NCBI RefSeq assembly: GCF_038967635.1
Contig: NZ_CP152413.1
Coordinates: 1,054,001-1,118,000, forward strand
Direction of reading: 5' to 3'
DNA length: 64,000 bases
Origin: Bradyrhizobium sp. B124
GTDB taxonomy: Bacteria; Pseudomonadota; Alphaproteobacteria; Rhizobiales; Xanthobacteraceae
The first letter of the stretch is position 1, and each line of letters opens with the position of its first letter. The translations under genes and the position numbers were made by a program. The notes beneath the pieces were generated by a model, which had not been told where the DNA came from, did no database searches, and saw only the letters and a list, made by a program, of their open reading frames with translations. Shown here piece after piece: positions 62,898-64,000 of this stretch.

Positions 62898-64000
62898 TCA
62901 TGGCTGCGCCTTCGGCGCGCCGCCCGACTGTTCGCCCCCTGCAGCCGGCGCGGGCGCCGGTCCGGTCTGCCCCTTCTGATCGCCCTCGCTGTGGTCGCGC
63001 CGGCCGCGATGCTCGCCGCCCTGCCCGTCCTGCTTGGCGTCCTTGCCCTGATCCTTGCTCTGGCCCTCGCCTTGCGCCCCGCGCTTGCCGTCCGGAGTAC
63101 GGCCGCGCTTGCGCGGCGCAAGATCGGCGGCCGGCGGCCCGTCGTCCTTGCCGACCACGACCTTGGAGCCTTCAGCGAGATTGGCAAAGCCCGTCGTCAC
63201 GACGCGGTCCGACGTGGTCAGGCCGGTGGCGATGACGGCTTCATGCTCGTTCTGCTGCGTGACCGTGACCGGCTTGGCGGTGACAGTGCTGTCCTCGCCG
63301 ATGACGTAACTGAACGTGCCGGCGGGACCGCGCTGCACCGCCGAGGTCGGCACCACGATCGCCTGCGGCAGGGTCTCGACCTTGAGCCGCACATTGACGA
63401 ACTGCCCCGGCCAGAGCTGGTAGCTGGCATTCGGCAGTTCGGCCTTCAGCTTCAATGTGCCGGTGGTCGGATCGACCTGGTTGTCGATGCCGGTCAGCTT
63501 GCCCGTATCGATCACGGTGACGCCGTCATTACCGAACACGTCGACCGCAAGCTGGCCCTTTGCGGCCGCGGCGTTGACCCGCATGATCTGCTGCTGCGGC
63601 AGGCTGAACCACACCGCGATCGGCTGCAGCTGGGTCAGGATTACGAGCCCGGTGGTGTCGGAGGCGTGGATGATGTTGCCCTGGTCGACCTGGCGCAGGC
63701 CGGCGCGGCCGGAGATCGGCGCGACGATCTTGGTGTAGCTTAGGGTCGCGCCCGTATTGTCGATCGCGGCCTGGTCGGCCTTGATCAGCGCCTCCTGCTG
63801 CGCCACCAGCGCACGCTGCGTGTCAGCCTGCTGCTTGGAGCCGGCATTGCTGGCGGCCAGCTGCTCATAGCGGGTAAGGTCGAGCTTCTGGTTGGTGAGC
63901 AGCGCGACGTCCTGCGCCTTCTTGGCGACGGCCTGGTCGTACTGCGCCTGATAGATCGCAGAATCGATCTCGCCGAGCACGTCGTCCTTCTTGACGTCCT
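62898..64000 (-). CDS. mdtA: RND efflux periplasmic adaptor (MdtA-like), start missing
   Basis: The reading frame is open at the right edge, so the N-terminus is outside the window. The visible part holds the end of the alpha-helical hairpin (LDLTRYEQLAASNAGSKQQA), the lipoyl half (LSYTKIVAPISGRAGLRQVD), the beta-barrel (LTGIDNQVDPTTGTLKLKAE; LWPGQFVNVRLKVETLP) and the membrane-proximal domain. About 85 C-terminal residues are hydrophilic and low-complexity (GQSKDQGKDAKQDGQGGEHR), longer than usual in MdtA. The adaptor bridges the MdtBC pump to a TolC-type duct. Confidence 0.9.
   Translation of the reverse strand, partial: DVKKDDVLGEIDSAIYQAQYDQAVAKKAQDVALLTNQKLDLTRYEQLAASNAGSKQQADTQRALVAQQEALIKADQAAIDNTGATLSYTKIVAPISGRAGLRQVDQGNIIHASDTTGLVILTQLQPIAVWFSLPQQQIMRVNAAAAKGQLAVDVFGNDGVTVIDTGKLTGIDNQVDPTTGTLKLKAELPNASYQLWPGQFVNVRLKVETLPQAIVVPTSAVQRGPAGTFSYVIGEDSTVTAKPVTVTQQNEHEAVIATGLTTSDRVVTTGFANLAEGSKVVVGKDDGPPAADLAPRKRGRTPDGKRGAQGEGQSKDQGKDAKQDGQGGEHRGRRDHSEGDQKGQTGPAPAPAAGGEQSGGAPKAQP

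Overview
The window looks like core chromosome of a GC-rich alphaproteobacterium of the Bradyrhizobium/Rhodopseudomonas group (inference from gene order and protein style; no database was searched). Supporting signs are the fused ispDF gene, the run dusB-ntrB-ntrC-ntrY-ntrX-hfq-hflX, the block pcm-tolC-popZ-valS, a BA14K-family protein, tRNA genes with encoded CCA, and short intergenic repeats of the kind common in this group.

Layout. 1-571: 5' end of a tyrosine-recombinase integrase next to tRNA-Ser(UGA), so an integrated island probably lies left of the window. 810-4442: phosphatase, Nudix hydrolase, two membrane micropeptides, RlpA, epoxide hydrolase. 4605-11261: a tightly packed plus-strand operon for cell-wall carboxypeptidase, tmk, holB, metG (with a histone-like basic tail), tatD and a metallo-hydrolase. 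11391-13609: a stand-alone LpxA-type acyltransferase, a decayed acyl-CoA synthetase remnant, and a nitroreductase-MarR pair behind a perfect palindrome. 13790-18394: a TRAP transporter operon with an acyl-CoA synthetase. 18793-22608: PAP2 phosphatase, CsbD, ferritin-like DUF892, an L,D-transpeptidase-like lipoprotein and a DUF763 protein.

22623-25166 holds an enoyl-CoA hydratase divergent from a cobalt-type nitrile hydratase operon. 25509-30005 holds queC, mazG, an exported metallo-hydrolase and mgtE, with repeats between. 30164-41100 is one long minus-strand block: a D-amino-acid-oxidase-like exported flavoprotein whose motif order is permuted, then hflX, hfq and the nitrogen regulatory two-component genes. 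41353-46590 holds ispDF, pncC, a BA14K protein, a Coq10/RatA protein, a P-loop kinase-like protein, lipA and a DNA glycosylase. 46609-53053 is the valS-popZ-tolC-pcm block. 53189-56582 has tRNA-Asn, a DUF1772/TetR divergent pair, tRNA-Cys and a DTW-domain protein. 56620-64000 is an MdtABC-type efflux operon whose adaptor runs off the right edge.

Most of the window is housekeeping DNA; no CRISPR array, complete prophage, retron-like locus or secondary-metabolite cluster was seen. The best leads are the permuted flavoprotein, the histone-like MetG extension, the acyl-CoA synthetase remnant next to the extra LpxA, the palindromic operator of the nitroreductase operon, and the island junction at tRNA-Ser.
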